In this document: piece after piece, positions 43,527 through 51,138 of the stretch
Numbering within the stretch: the stretch's first letter is position 1
Layout: the number at the start of each line of letters is the position of its first letter
Source: Bradyrhizobium sp. sBnM-33
GTDB lineage: Bacteria; Pseudomonadota; Alphaproteobacteria; Rhizobiales; Xanthobacteraceae
DNA: 64,000 nt
Direction of reading: 5' to 3'
Assembly (NCBI RefSeq): GCF_032917945.1
Contig: NZ_CP136624.1
Span: 620,001-684,000, forward strand
The notes under the pieces: generated by a model
Database searches by the model: none
What the model was told of the DNA's origin: nothing
The model's input: the letters and a program-made list of their open reading frames with translations, nothing else
Translations under genes and position numbers: made by a program

Positions 43527-43916
43527 ATGAGAGCAGCCGCCCCGGCAGCCCAAGAAACTGAACAAGAGACTAGGCAAGAGACGGCCTTCGCCCCCGGCGC
43601 CGACGACGCGGCGGCGCTGAAGAAGCTGGCGAAGCAGGCCGGTGACGCCGCGCAGCTTCTGAAAATGCTCGCCAATGAAAAGCGTCTGCTGATCCTCTGC
43701 TTTCTTGCCGTGCGCGGCGAGATGACGGTGGGCGAACTGGTCGCCATCGTGAATCTCAGCCAGTCCGCGCTGTCGCAGCATCTGGCGAAATTGCGCGCCG
43801 ACGGGCTGGTGGAATTCCGCCGGACCTCGCAGACGCTGCATTATCGCGTCGCCGACCAGCGCACCCTGCGTCTGCTTGGGGTGTTGAAGGAGATCTTCTG
43901 CGGCGATCTGAAGTGA
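43527..43916 (+). CDS. ArsR-family repressor, BigR/SqrR/SoxR-like persulfide sensor
   Basis: 129 aa from ATG 43527; a GTG-started extension is open to 43476. The winged-helix domain has QLLKMLANEKRLLILCFLAV and the recognition helix NLSQSALSQHLAKLR. Cys58 lies in helix 2 and Cys125 near the C-terminus (EIFCGDLK), 67 residues apart. BigR and SqrR use cysteines about 66 apart to form a tetrasulfide bridge that releases DNA. Its position opposite the sox operon fits a repressor lifted by persulfide. It has no arsenic-type metal site. Confidence 0.85.
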   Translation: MRAAAPAAQETEQETRQETAFAPGADDAAALKKLAKQAGDAAQLLKMLANEKRLLILCFLAVRGEMTVGELVAIVNLSQSALSQHLAKLRADGLVEFRRTSQTLHYRVADQRTLRLLGVLKEIFCGDLK

Positions 43917-43952
43917 TCGCTGCGCCACTGATTTTTTCGGGACCGAACTGCG

Positions 43953-44648
43953 ATGGCTGAGTATGTAGTGGAATTCGGCAAGGACGGCCGGCCGGTCGAG
44001 CCCGACGGCCGGCTCGACGCGGCGGCATTCCACCGCAACCACGAGCCGATCTGGGCGGTGCTGCAGAAATTTCTCGCCGGCAAATCCGGCGACGTGCTGG
44101 AGGCCGGCAGCGGCACCGGCCAGCACGTGGTGCATTTCGCAAAACATACGCCTGACATCATCTGGTGGCCGAGCGATCTCAATGAACGGCATCTCAAAAG
44201 CATCGAAGCGTGGCGGGCGCATGCCGCCTTGCCGAACATTCGTTCGCCGCTGCGGGTCGATCTCGCCGATCCGGCCTGGTGTCCGGCGATGCATGACGGC
44301 AGCGGGCCGGGCAAACTGCTGGCGGTGTTCTGCGCCAACGTGATCCACATCGCGCCCTGGCGCGTGGCTGAGGGCCTGTTCGCCGGCGCGGCGCGCTATC
44401 TCCGTGATGACGGGCGGCTGTTTCTCTATGGCCCGTTCAAGCGCGACGGCAAGCACACCGCGATGAGCAACGCCGTGTTCGACACCAGCCTGCGCGAGCA
44501 GGACGCCGAATGGGGCGTGCGCGATATCGGAGAACTCAGTACATTGGCCGAGAAGGTCGGCCTTACGTTGGTCGAAACCGTACCAATGCCGGCCAACAAC
44601 ATGATCGTGGCCTTCGCGCCATCCACAAAGGGTGACGTCGGCGCATAG
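43953..44648 (+). CDS. DUF938 family class I methyltransferase-like protein
   Basis: 231 aa. An SAM-binding motif DVLEAGSGTGQHVVHFAKHT is at residues ~47-66. The family-typical start of the fold is FHRNHEPIWAVLQKFL. The late DUF938 sequence is RYLRDDGRLFLYGPFKRDGK, then ANNMIVAF. It starts 36 bases after the ArsR-like gene on the same strand and may share its transcript. The methylated substrate is unknown. Confidence 0.85.
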   Translation: MAEYVVEFGKDGRPVEPDGRLDAAAFHRNHEPIWAVLQKFLAGKSGDVLEAGSGTGQHVVHFAKHTPDIIWWPSDLNERHLKSIEAWRAHAALPNIRSPLRVDLADPAWCPAMHDGSGPGKLLAVFCANVIHIAPWRVAEGLFAGAARYLRDDGRLFLYGPFKRDGKHTAMSNAVFDTSLREQDAEWGVRDIGELSTLAEKVGLTLVETVPMPANNMIVAFAPSTKGDVGA

Positions 44649-44747
44649 CGCGCGCCCGTTTGCGTCGGTTGATCGCGCCGCCCCGTGTCTTCATAGTGCC
44701 GCGGAATCAATAACGAGGCTCCCGGCCCCGGGGCCTACCGGGCGGGA

Positions 44748-45998
44748 ATGCCGATGCTGGATACCACAGCCAACCAAGAGATCGCCAATGACGCTCGCGC
44801 GCGCGCCAACGTGCTGCGGCTCGCTGCGGCGCAGGCGCTGACCGGCGCCAATTCGGCGGTGATTTTCGCCACGGGCTCGATCGTGGGCGCGACGCTGGCG
44901 CCTGATATCTCGCTCGCCACCGTGCCGCTGTCGATGTACGTGCTGGGGCTCGCCGCCGGCACGCTGCCGACGGGCGCGATCTCGCGCGCGTATGGCCGCC
45001 GTGTTGCGTTTATCGTTGGTACCTTCTGTGGAATCCTCACCGGTGCGCTCGCCGCCGCCGCCGTTCTCTACGCGTCGTTCTGGCTGTTCTGCTTCGCAAC
45101 TTTCCTCGGCGGCCTCTACGGCGCAGTCGCGCAGTCCTATCGTTTTGCCGCCGCTGACGGCGCCAGCGCCGCATTCCGGCCGAAAGCCGTGTCCTGGGTA
45201 ATGGCCGGCGGCGTGTTCGCCGGCGTGCTCGGTCCGCAGCTCGTGCAGTGGACCATGGATATCTGGCCGCCTTATCTGTTTGCGTTCAGCTTCGTGGTGC
45301 AGGCGTTCGTCGCGCTGGTGGCGACGGCGGTGCTGTGGAGCGTCGACGCGCCGAAGCCGGCACCGTCGGACATGCACGGCGGGCGGCCGCTGTTCGAGAT
45401 TGCGCGGCAACCGCGCTTCATTGCCGCGGCGCTGTGCGGCGTGATTGCTTACCCGATGATGAATCTCGTCATGACTTCGGCGCCGCTCGCCATGAAGATG
45501 TGCGGGCTCACGGTGAGCGATTCCAATTTCGGCATCCAGTGGCACATCGTGGCGATGTACGGCCCGAGCTTCTTCACGGGAACGTTGATCGCCCGCTTCG
45601 GCGCACCGACAATCGTGGCACTTGGCCTGACCCTGGAAGCCGTCGCTGCCGCGATCGGCCTTTCCGGCATCACCGCGCTGCATTTCTGGGCGGCGCTGAT
45701 CGTGCTCGGCGTGGGCTGGAACTTTGCCTTTATCGGCGCCTCGGCATTGGTGCTGGAGACGCACCGGCCGCAGGAGCGCAACAAGGTGCAGGCGTTCAAC
45801 GACTTCCTGATCTTCGGGATGATGGCGCTGGGGTCGTTCTCGTCCGGCCAGTTGCTGGCGCATTACGGCTGGTCGATGGTAAACATGGTGGTGTTCCCGC
45901 CGGTGCTGCTCGGCCTTGCAGTGCTGTCGTTTGCGTCACTTGCCAAGCGTCGCGCGAAGCTGCAGGCGGTCAACGAGATTCCCGATCCGAGTGTCTGA
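44748..45998 (+). CDS. Major facilitator superfamily transporter
   Basis: 416 aa, about 12 helices. An unusual early stretch, LRLAAAQALTGANSAVIFAT, is followed by MFS motif A as GAISRAYGRRVAFIVG and a late GASALVLETHRPQERNKVQA. ATG 44754 is an alternative start. The small NTF2-like gene follows 14 bases later and is probably co-transcribed. The substrate is not evident. Confidence 0.87.
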   Translation: MPMLDTTANQEIANDARARANVLRLAAAQALTGANSAVIFATGSIVGATLAPDISLATVPLSMYVLGLAAGTLPTGAISRAYGRRVAFIVGTFCGILTGALAAAAVLYASFWLFCFATFLGGLYGAVAQSYRFAAADGASAAFRPKAVSWVMAGGVFAGVLGPQLVQWTMDIWPPYLFAFSFVVQAFVALVATAVLWSVDAPKPAPSDMHGGRPLFEIARQPRFIAAALCGVIAYPMMNLVMTSAPLAMKMCGLTVSDSNFGIQWHIVAMYGPSFFTGTLIARFGAPTIVALGLTLEAVAAAIGLSGITALHFWAALIVLGVGWNFAFIGASALVLETHRPQERNKVQAFNDFLIFGMMALGSFSSGQLLAHYGWSMVNMVVFPPVLLGLAVLSFASLAKRRAKLQAVNEIPDPSV

Positions 45999-46012
45999 TT
46001 ACCGGAGGTCCC

Positions 46013-46372
46013 ATGCCGTCGCGCGCCCGTCTCGATGAATTCATCGCCACCGTCGTCTCCGGCGACCATGCCGGCGCGATCGAGCGCTTCTACACCGAGG
46101 ACGCCAGCATGCAGGAGAACGCCGCCGCACCGCGAGTCGGCCGCGACGTGCTGGTAGCGCATGAGCGCGCGGTGTTGGAGCGGGTCAAAAGCGTGACCTC
46201 GACCTGCGTGACCTCGATCGTCGAGGGCGACCATGTCGCGATCCACTGGGTGTTCGAGTTCGTGTACAAGTCCGGGAAGACCGGACGGTTCGACGAGGTC
46301 GCGCTGCAGGAATGGCGCGGCGACAAAGTTTGGCGCGAGCGGTTCTTCTACGATCCGTCGAAACCGGCCTAG
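46013..46372 (+). CDS. NTF2-like (SnoaL-type) protein
   Basis: 119 aa from ATG 46013, behind CGGAGG. It has the cone-shaped NTF2 pattern: an N-terminal helix (LDEFIATVVSGDHAGAIERF), then YTEDASMQENAAAPRVGRD and closing strands HWVFEFVYKSGKTGRFDEVA and QEWRGDKVWRERFFY. Such folds act as hydrolases, isomerases or ligand binders; no active-site residue set is decisive here. It follows the MFS gene by 14 bases. Confidence 0.8.
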   Translation: MPSRARLDEFIATVVSGDHAGAIERFYTEDASMQENAAAPRVGRDVLVAHERAVLERVKSVTSTCVTSIVEGDHVAIHWVFEFVYKSGKTGRFDEVALQEWRGDKVWRERFFYDPSKPA

Positions 46373-46436
46373 CTGCCACCTGCTGACAGTTCGGCCCGCG
46401 CCGAAGCAATTGGCGTTTCGATCTGCTAAGCCTCGC

Positions 46437-46553
46437 TGGCATGGCCGGGCTTGTCCCGGCCACCCACGTCTTTGTCTCCGAGAGCAAAAAGGCGTGGATG
46501 CGCGGGACGTCTAGCGCGAAGAGGCGCTTCGCGCTTTTGCCCGGGCATGACGG
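46437..46553. repeat. Extragenic repeat 'ggcatggccgggcttgtcccgg'
   Basis: CATGGCCGGGCTTGTCCCGG is a hairpin in itself (CCGGG cttgt CCCGG). The right end, GCCCGGGCATGACGG, repeats the outer ends in inverted form. Between them are CCACCCACGTCTTTG and AAAGGCGTGGATGCGCGGGA, a second pair. It fills the gap between the NTF2-like gene and the next MFS gene. Confidence 0.75.
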
Positions 46554-46565
46554 TGTGGTGAGCAG

Positions 46566-47804
46566 ATGAAGCACGAAAAGTTGGATAGCCATCTCACTCA
46601 CATCTCCATCGACGAGACCTCTATCCGCTACGACGGCTGGCGCATCGTCGCCGTCTGTTTCCTGCTGGCAACCTTCGGCTGGGGGCTCGGCTTCTACGGC
46701 CAGAGCGTCTATGTCGCCGAGCTGCAGCGGCTGCACGGCTGGCCGGCATCGCTGATTTCGTCCGGCACCACGTTTTTCTATCTGTTCGGCGCGGCGCTGG
46801 TCGCCTTCGTCAGCGAAGCCATCAAGGCGTTCGGGCCGCGCAACTGCCTGATCGCAGGCACGTTGGCGATGGCCGCGGCGGCGATCTCGATCGGTCAGGT
46901 GCGCGAGCCTTGGCAGCTTTACCTCGCCAATGCCGTGCTGGCGTTCGGCTGGGCCGGCACCAGCCTCGGCATCATCACCAATACGCTGGGCCTCTGGTTC
47001 GACAATAAGCGCGGCATGGCGATCAGCTTGGCGCTGAATGGCGCGAGCTTTGGCGGCATCGTCGGCGTGCCGCTGCTGGTGACCGCGATCGGCTATTTCG
47101 GCTTCGCCGGTGCCATGGCGGCGTCGGCCGCCGTAATGGTTGCGCTGATGGTTCCGGTGATCCTGCTGCTGGTCGGACGGCCGCCGCTTCACCTGAGTGC
47201 GGGCGGGCTCGACACTGCCGACGCGCCGTCGCCGACGCAAATTCGCGCACGCGCCTTTCGCGATATCGGTTTTCTTTCGGTGTCGTCGGCATTCGCGCTG
47301 GTGCTGTTCGCGCAGGTCGGCTTCATCGTCCACCTGATCGCGTTTCTGGATACGGTGATCGGGCGGCAGCAGGCGGCGATTGCGGTGGCGCTGTTGACGG
47401 CGATGGCGGTGGTTGGCCGGGTGCTGTTTTCTTTCGTGATCGACCGGATGAACCAGCGGCTGGCGTCCTCGCTGTCCTTTGTCAGCCAGGCGGCGGCGCT
47501 GCTCATCGTCATCAATGTGCATAACGAATACGTGCTGATCGCAGCCTGCGCGCTGTTCGGCTTTTCCGTCGGCAACCTCATCACATTGCCGGCGCTGATC
47601 GTGCAGCGCGAATTCGATCCGCGTTCGTTCGGCGTGCTGGTCAGTTTGATCACGGCGATCAACCAGATCACGTATGCGTTCGGTCCCGGCGTGGTCGGCC
47701 TGTTGCGCGATCTCTCGGGTAGTTATGCGCTACCGTTCTACGGCTGCATCGCGGTGGAGCTGACGGCGGCGGTGCTGGTCATGATTCGCAGAACGTCCAG
47801 GTGA
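46566..47804 (+). CDS. Major facilitator superfamily transporter (monocarboxylate-type)
   Basis: 412 aa, 12 helices. The first, WRIVAVCFLLATFGWGLGFY, continues to GQSVYVAELQRLHGWPASLI, a region resembling oxalate/formate and monocarboxylate transporters. The loop after helix 4 reads NTLGLWFDNKRGMAISLALN, which matches that branch. The gene stands alone, 40 bases from the convergent MerR gene. Substrate unknown. Confidence 0.87.
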   Translation: MKHEKLDSHLTHISIDETSIRYDGWRIVAVCFLLATFGWGLGFYGQSVYVAELQRLHGWPASLISSGTTFFYLFGAALVAFVSEAIKAFGPRNCLIAGTLAMAAAAISIGQVREPWQLYLANAVLAFGWAGTSLGIITNTLGLWFDNKRGMAISLALNGASFGGIVGVPLLVTAIGYFGFAGAMAASAAVMVALMVPVILLLVGRPPLHLSAGGLDTADAPSPTQIRARAFRDIGFLSVSSAFALVLFAQVGFIVHLIAFLDTVIGRQQAAIAVALLTAMAVVGRVLFSFVIDRMNQRLASSLSFVSQAAALLIVINVHNEYVLIAACALFGFSVGNLITLPALIVQREFDPRSFGVLVSLITAINQITYAFGPGVVGLLRDLSGSYALPFYGCIAVELTAAVLVMIRRTSR

Positions 47805-47844
47805 AGAGGCTTCCGGCTGAACGATGACGATTGCCGTTACCGGA

Positions 47845-48279
47845 CTAGTGCCGCGATGGCCGCCGAGCCCTCTCTCGTCGACCAATAGCACCCGACGCGG
47901 CAGCGCGCAGAATGCGGCGGAAGGTCGGGCATTCCATGTGACTTGGCGCGGGGCACGCCGCGGCATGGCGCAGGCCGTCCCGCATGGCGTTCAGTTTGCG
48001 AATGGTCCTGTCTAATTCCTCCGCCTTCGCCATGAGCACCTTCCGGTCGATACGCGGCCGCCCGTCGGGCGCGAACATCCGGGTGATCTCGTCGAGCGAA
48101 AATCCGGCGGCGCGCCCCACCGCTATCAGCGCCAACCGCTCCAGCACGTTCGCATCGAACATGCGGCGCAGACCACGCCTTCCGATCGAAGCGATCAGCC
48201 CCTTTTCCTCGTAGAACCGCAGCGTCGAGGCGGGAACGCCGGATCGCTGCGCCACCTCCGCGATATCCATGCCATTCAT
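47845..48279 (-). CDS. MerR family transcriptional regulator
   Basis: 144 aa. The N-terminal MerR HTH begins MDIAEVAQRSGVPASTLRFY. EEKGLIASIGRRGLRRMFDA and the coiled helix ELDRTIRKLNAMRDGLRHAA follow. A C-terminal pair of cysteines is spaced as in CPAPSHMECP; it is not the CxxCxC iron-sulfur motif of SoxR. It is divergent from a methyltransferase gene whose promoter carries a MerR-type long spacer (48283-48313), so it probably activates that gene. The inducer is unknown. Confidence 0.88.
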   Translation of the reverse strand: MNGMDIAEVAQRSGVPASTLRFYEEKGLIASIGRRGLRRMFDANVLERLALIAVGRAAGFSLDEITRMFAPDGRPRIDRKVLMAKAEELDRTIRKLNAMRDGLRHAAACPAPSHMECPTFRRILRAAASGAIGRRERARRPSRH

Positions 48280-48282
48280 CTC

Positions 48283-48313
48283 TTGACCTCAAGTGGACTT
48301 GAACTGGCATCAT
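48283..48313 (+). promoter_or_regulatory. MerR-type promoter with 19-base spacer and dyad
   Basis: TTGACC (48283-48288) and CATCAT (48308-48313) are 19 bases apart, the over-long spacing that MerR activators correct by twisting DNA. The spacer carries the perfect dyad TCAAGTggACTTGA (48289-48302). The promoter points to the methyltransferase gene at 48357 and touches the merR start on the other side. Confidence 0.75.
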
Positions 48314-48356
48314 GTGGCCATCCTTCGGTGAAGGCAAGCAACAAGGAACGCGGATC

Positions 48357-49238
48357 ATGGATGCAACGCAGCTAGACGATGACGAGCAGATGAGGCTTTG
48401 GAACGGTCCCGCGGCACGCGCCTGGCTTGGAACTCAGGACATGATCGAGCAGATATTCAAACCATTCGAGGAAATGCTCCTCGAAGCAGTTGCCTCCCGG
48501 TCCGATGCATGCGTGCTCGACGTCGGCTGTGGCGCGGGCGGCACAACGCTTGCGGTCGCGCGGCTGCTCGGAACAAAAGGAACTTGCACCGGCATCGACA
48601 TTTCGGAGCCGATGATCGCGGCCGCCCGAGCCCGCGCTGAATCGGAGCGCGTGCCGGCGAGCTTCGTTTGCGCCAGCGCGGAGACCTATGCGTTCCAGCT
48701 CGATAGTTTTGACACGATCATCTCGCGCTTCGGCGTGATGTTCTTCGGAAATCCGGTTCGCGCCTTCTCGAACCTCCGGCGCGCCGCCAAGAATAACGCC
48801 GAGTTGCGGTTCATTGCCTGGCGCGGGCCCGCGGAAAATCCGTTCATGACGACCGCCGAGCGTGCTGCGGCACCGTTACTGCCAAATCTACCCGCCCGCC
48901 GGCCGGGCGCACCGGGACAATTCGCCTTCGCCGATCGCAGCCGGGTCAACGGCATCCTGCAGGAGAGCGGCTGGGCCGAAATCGATATCCGGCCCATCGA
49001 TGTCGCCTGCACTCTGTCGGAGAAGGAACTGGTCCGCTACTTGTCGCAACTCGGTCCCGTCGGCCTGGCCCTCCAGGAGACGGACAGCGAGACCCGCGCG
49101 CAGGTCATCGAGACGGTTCGCGCCGCTTTTTCTCCTTTCGTGCACGGAGCGGAGGTCCGCTTCACAGCGGCCTGCTGGATGGTCGGCGCTCGAGCACGGT
49201 CTGCTTCGGGCGCGGCGGGGGAGGCGGTGTGTGGTTGA
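48357..49238 (+). CDS. Class I SAM-dependent methyltransferase
   Basis: 293 aa from ATG 48357 with AAGGA upstream. SAM motif I is VLDVGCGAGGTTLAVARLLG, followed by GIDISEPMIAAARARAESE and DTIISRFGVMFFGNP. This is the layout of the UbiE/Methyltransf_25 group. It is first gene behind the MerR-type promoter. Its stop overlaps the start of the DUF2938 gene by eight bases. Substrate unknown. Confidence 0.87.
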   Translation: MDATQLDDDEQMRLWNGPAARAWLGTQDMIEQIFKPFEEMLLEAVASRSDACVLDVGCGAGGTTLAVARLLGTKGTCTGIDISEPMIAAARARAESERVPASFVCASAETYAFQLDSFDTIISRFGVMFFGNPVRAFSNLRRAAKNNAELRFIAWRGPAENPFMTTAERAAAPLLPNLPARRPGAPGQFAFADRSRVNGILQESGWAEIDIRPIDVACTLSEKELVRYLSQLGPVGLALQETDSETRAQVIETVRAAFSPFVHGAEVRFTAACWMVGARARSASGAAGEAVCG

Positions 49239-49734
49239 GGCGACGAACTATCTCGTGCAAGCGGTCCTGATTGGAGCAGGCGCGACCGCGACGATGGACG
49301 GCTGGACCGCAGCGCGGAAGCGACTGCTCGGCATTGCTCCGTTGGATTATGGCTTGGTGGGCCGCTGGATCGGCCATCTGCTGCGCGGGCGTTTTCGCCA
49401 CGATCAGATCGCCGACTCTCCGCCCGTGCAGGGCGAACGCCTGATCGGGTGGGGCGCCCACTATCTGATCGGCATCGCGCTCGCAGCTATGCTGCTTGCG
49501 ATCTGGGGTCTCGACTGGGTGCGTCGTCCAACCATCGGTCCTCCGCTGGTTCTCGGCATCGGTAGCGTGATCTTCCCGTTCCTGCTGATGCAGCCCGGGA
49601 TGGGTCTCGGCGTCGCCGCCAGCCGCACGTCGCACACGATGGCCGCTCGCCTGCATAGCCTCCTCACGCACGCGATTTTCGGTCTCGGTCTCTATGTGTC
49701 CGGCTGGCTCACAAGTTTGTTGAGTATGGTTTGA
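49231..49734 (+). CDS. DUF2938 family membrane protein
   Basis: 167 aa with GTG start 49231, about six bases after GGGGGAGG. It has four predicted membrane helices, including YLVQAVLIGAGATATMDGWT, HYLIGIALAAMLLAIWGLDW and GIGSVIFPFLLMQPGMGLGV. The LxxDYGLVGRWIGHL region is characteristic of the family, whose function is unknown. It overlaps the methyltransferase by eight bases and belongs to the same MerR-controlled operon. Confidence 0.82.
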   Translation: MVEATNYLVQAVLIGAGATATMDGWTAARKRLLGIAPLDYGLVGRWIGHLLRGRFRHDQIADSPPVQGERLIGWGAHYLIGIALAAMLLAIWGLDWVRRPTIGPPLVLGIGSVIFPFLLMQPGMGLGVAASRTSHTMAARLHSLLTHAIFGLGLYVSGWLTSLLSMV

Positions 49735-49746
49735 CGATGTGCCGCC

Positions 49747-50241
49747 CTAAGCCTCCCGCTGCCGCAGCAGATCCTCCAGATCCAACCGCTTGGTGAACAT
49801 CGCGAGCGATCCGTCGGGTGCGCGGGGCCATTCTTCTTTCGGCCGGTCGCGATAGAGCTCGACGCCGTTCTGGTCGGGATCGCGCAAATAGAGCGCCTCG
49901 CTTACGCCGTGGTCGCTGGCGCCGTCGAGCTCGATGCCGGCCTGGATCACGCGGTAGAGCGCATCCGCCAGCGCCGGGCGGGTAGGATAGAGAATGGCGG
50001 TGTGAAACAGGCCGGTGGTGCCCGGCGGCGGCGGATGGCCGCCTTTGCTCTCCCAGGTGTTGAGGCCGATGTGGTGGTGATAACCGCCGGCCGAAATGAA
50101 TGCCGCGCCAGAACCCATCCGCTGCATCACCTCGAATCCGAGCACGCCGCAATAGAAGCCGAGCGCGCGTTCGAGGTCGGCGACCTTGAGATGGACATGC
50201 CCGATCCGCGTGCCGGCGACGATGGGTGGGGATTGGGGCAT
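49747..50241 (-). CDS. VOC-superfamily protein, catechol 2,3-dioxygenase-like
   Basis: 164 aa. A single pair of beta-alpha-beta-beta-beta modules: GTRIGHVHLKVADLERALGF and TTGLFHTAILYPTRPALADA. Candidate metal ligands are His in GHVHLKV, His in GLFHTAI and Glu in NGVELYRDRP. It resembles CatE-like ring-cleavage or glyoxalase-type enzymes of Bacillus. The catalysed reaction is not established. It stands between two gene pairs, convergent with DUF2938 across 12 bases. Confidence 0.83.
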   Translation of the reverse strand: MPQSPPIVAGTRIGHVHLKVADLERALGFYCGVLGFEVMQRMGSGAAFISAGGYHHHIGLNTWESKGGHPPPPGTTGLFHTAILYPTRPALADALYRVIQAGIELDGASDHGVSEALYLRDPDQNGVELYRDRPKEEWPRAPDGSLAMFTKRLDLEDLLRQREA

Positions 50242-50268
50242 GTTGTCTCCGTTCTGAAGGTTGGCGTG

Positions 50269-50421
50269 CCCCGGATGCTGCGCAGCGCGCTCGGGATCGC
50301 GCTTCGCGCGACTCCGGCGATGCGCTGCTAAGCCGGGGCCTATGTTAGGGCCGGCATGGGGTCCCGGCTCTGCGGTGCACCGCTTAAGAAGCGCTGCACC
50401 GCGTCCGGGACACGTAGGCGC
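50269..50421. repeat. Composite extragenic repeat 'ccggatgctgcgcagcgc'
   Basis: Three hairpins in a row: GCTGCGCAGCGC, TCGGGATCGCGCTTCGCGCGA, and GGTGCACCGCTTAAGAAGCG followed by CTGCACCGCG. Outer ends CCCCGGATGC and GTCCGGGACA pair partly. It lies between two minus-strand genes and may attenuate readthrough. Confidence 0.65.
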
Positions 50422-50430
50422 GGATTTTCC

Positions 50431-50976
50431 TCACGCAAGATCGGACACTTCGCCGTCTGGCAGCCCGAACTCAAACGTGTTCAACGTCATCGACACCATC
50501 GTGTAATAGCCGCATAGGCCGATAATTTCGACCACGCCGCGCACAGTGAGCAGCGCGACAGCCTCATCATACAGCGCCTGCGACACGCCGTGGCCCTCAT
50601 GCAGCGACTTGGCGAGATCATAGATCGTCTGGCCCTTGGGGTCATCGAAGACGGGCGTGCGGCGGTCTCTGATGTCCTCGATGACCTTCGGATCCATGCC
50701 GCCGTTCAGCGCCAGGCGCTTGTGCGCATACCATTCGTAGTGCGACGTCCAGTGCCGCGCGGTGACGAGAATGGCAATTTCGGAAAGCTTTGCAGGGAAG
50801 ATTGTGTTGAAACGCAGTTGCTCGCCGAGCCGCGTGGCGTGCCGCGCCATCTCCGGGCTGTTGAGCCAGGCCATCATCGGCGCCGGCGGCGCGCCGCGCT
50901 TGCCGGCGATGGCCTCGTCGTAGGTTTCTTTTTGCTCGGCGTTCATTTCGCCAGGCGAAAGCAACTTCAGCCGCAT
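50431..50976 (-). CDS. Carboxymuconolactone decarboxylase / AhpD-like protein
   Basis: 181 aa with AGAGGAAACC upstream. The helical CMD domain includes LSEIAILVTARHWTSHYEWY, with the histidine and glutamate typical of AhpD-like CMD enzymes, but the CxxC pair of peroxide-reducing AhpD is absent. The end is MTLNTFEFGLPDGEVSDLA. It may act in aromatic lactone chemistry or antioxidant defence; the family is heterogeneous. It follows a divergent promoter shared with the acyl-CoA dehydrogenase gene. Confidence 0.85.
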   Translation of the reverse strand: MRLKLLSPGEMNAEQKETYDEAIAGKRGAPPAPMMAWLNSPEMARHATRLGEQLRFNTIFPAKLSEIAILVTARHWTSHYEWYAHKRLALNGGMDPKVIEDIRDRRTPVFDDPKGQTIYDLAKSLHEGHGVSQALYDEAVALLTVRGVVEIIGLCGYYTMVSMTLNTFEFGLPDGEVSDLA

Positions 50977-51138
50977 GCCGGTTTCCTCTTGTTTTTCAAT
51001 CGTTATCGCCTAGCGCATACACCCGATCGGGCATCGTGACCACCGCCAGAGCGGCATGGGCTGACGTCAGGCATATATTGAATTCCGCAACGCGAGGGCT
51101 AAGGTCGCTTCCAAACATTCCCACATGGAAACGCCGAC

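Noticed and set aside
47845..48279. MerR gene as a SoxR redox sensor
   Set aside because: Lacks the four-cysteine iron-sulfur motif near the C-terminus; only the dyad resembles the SoxR box.
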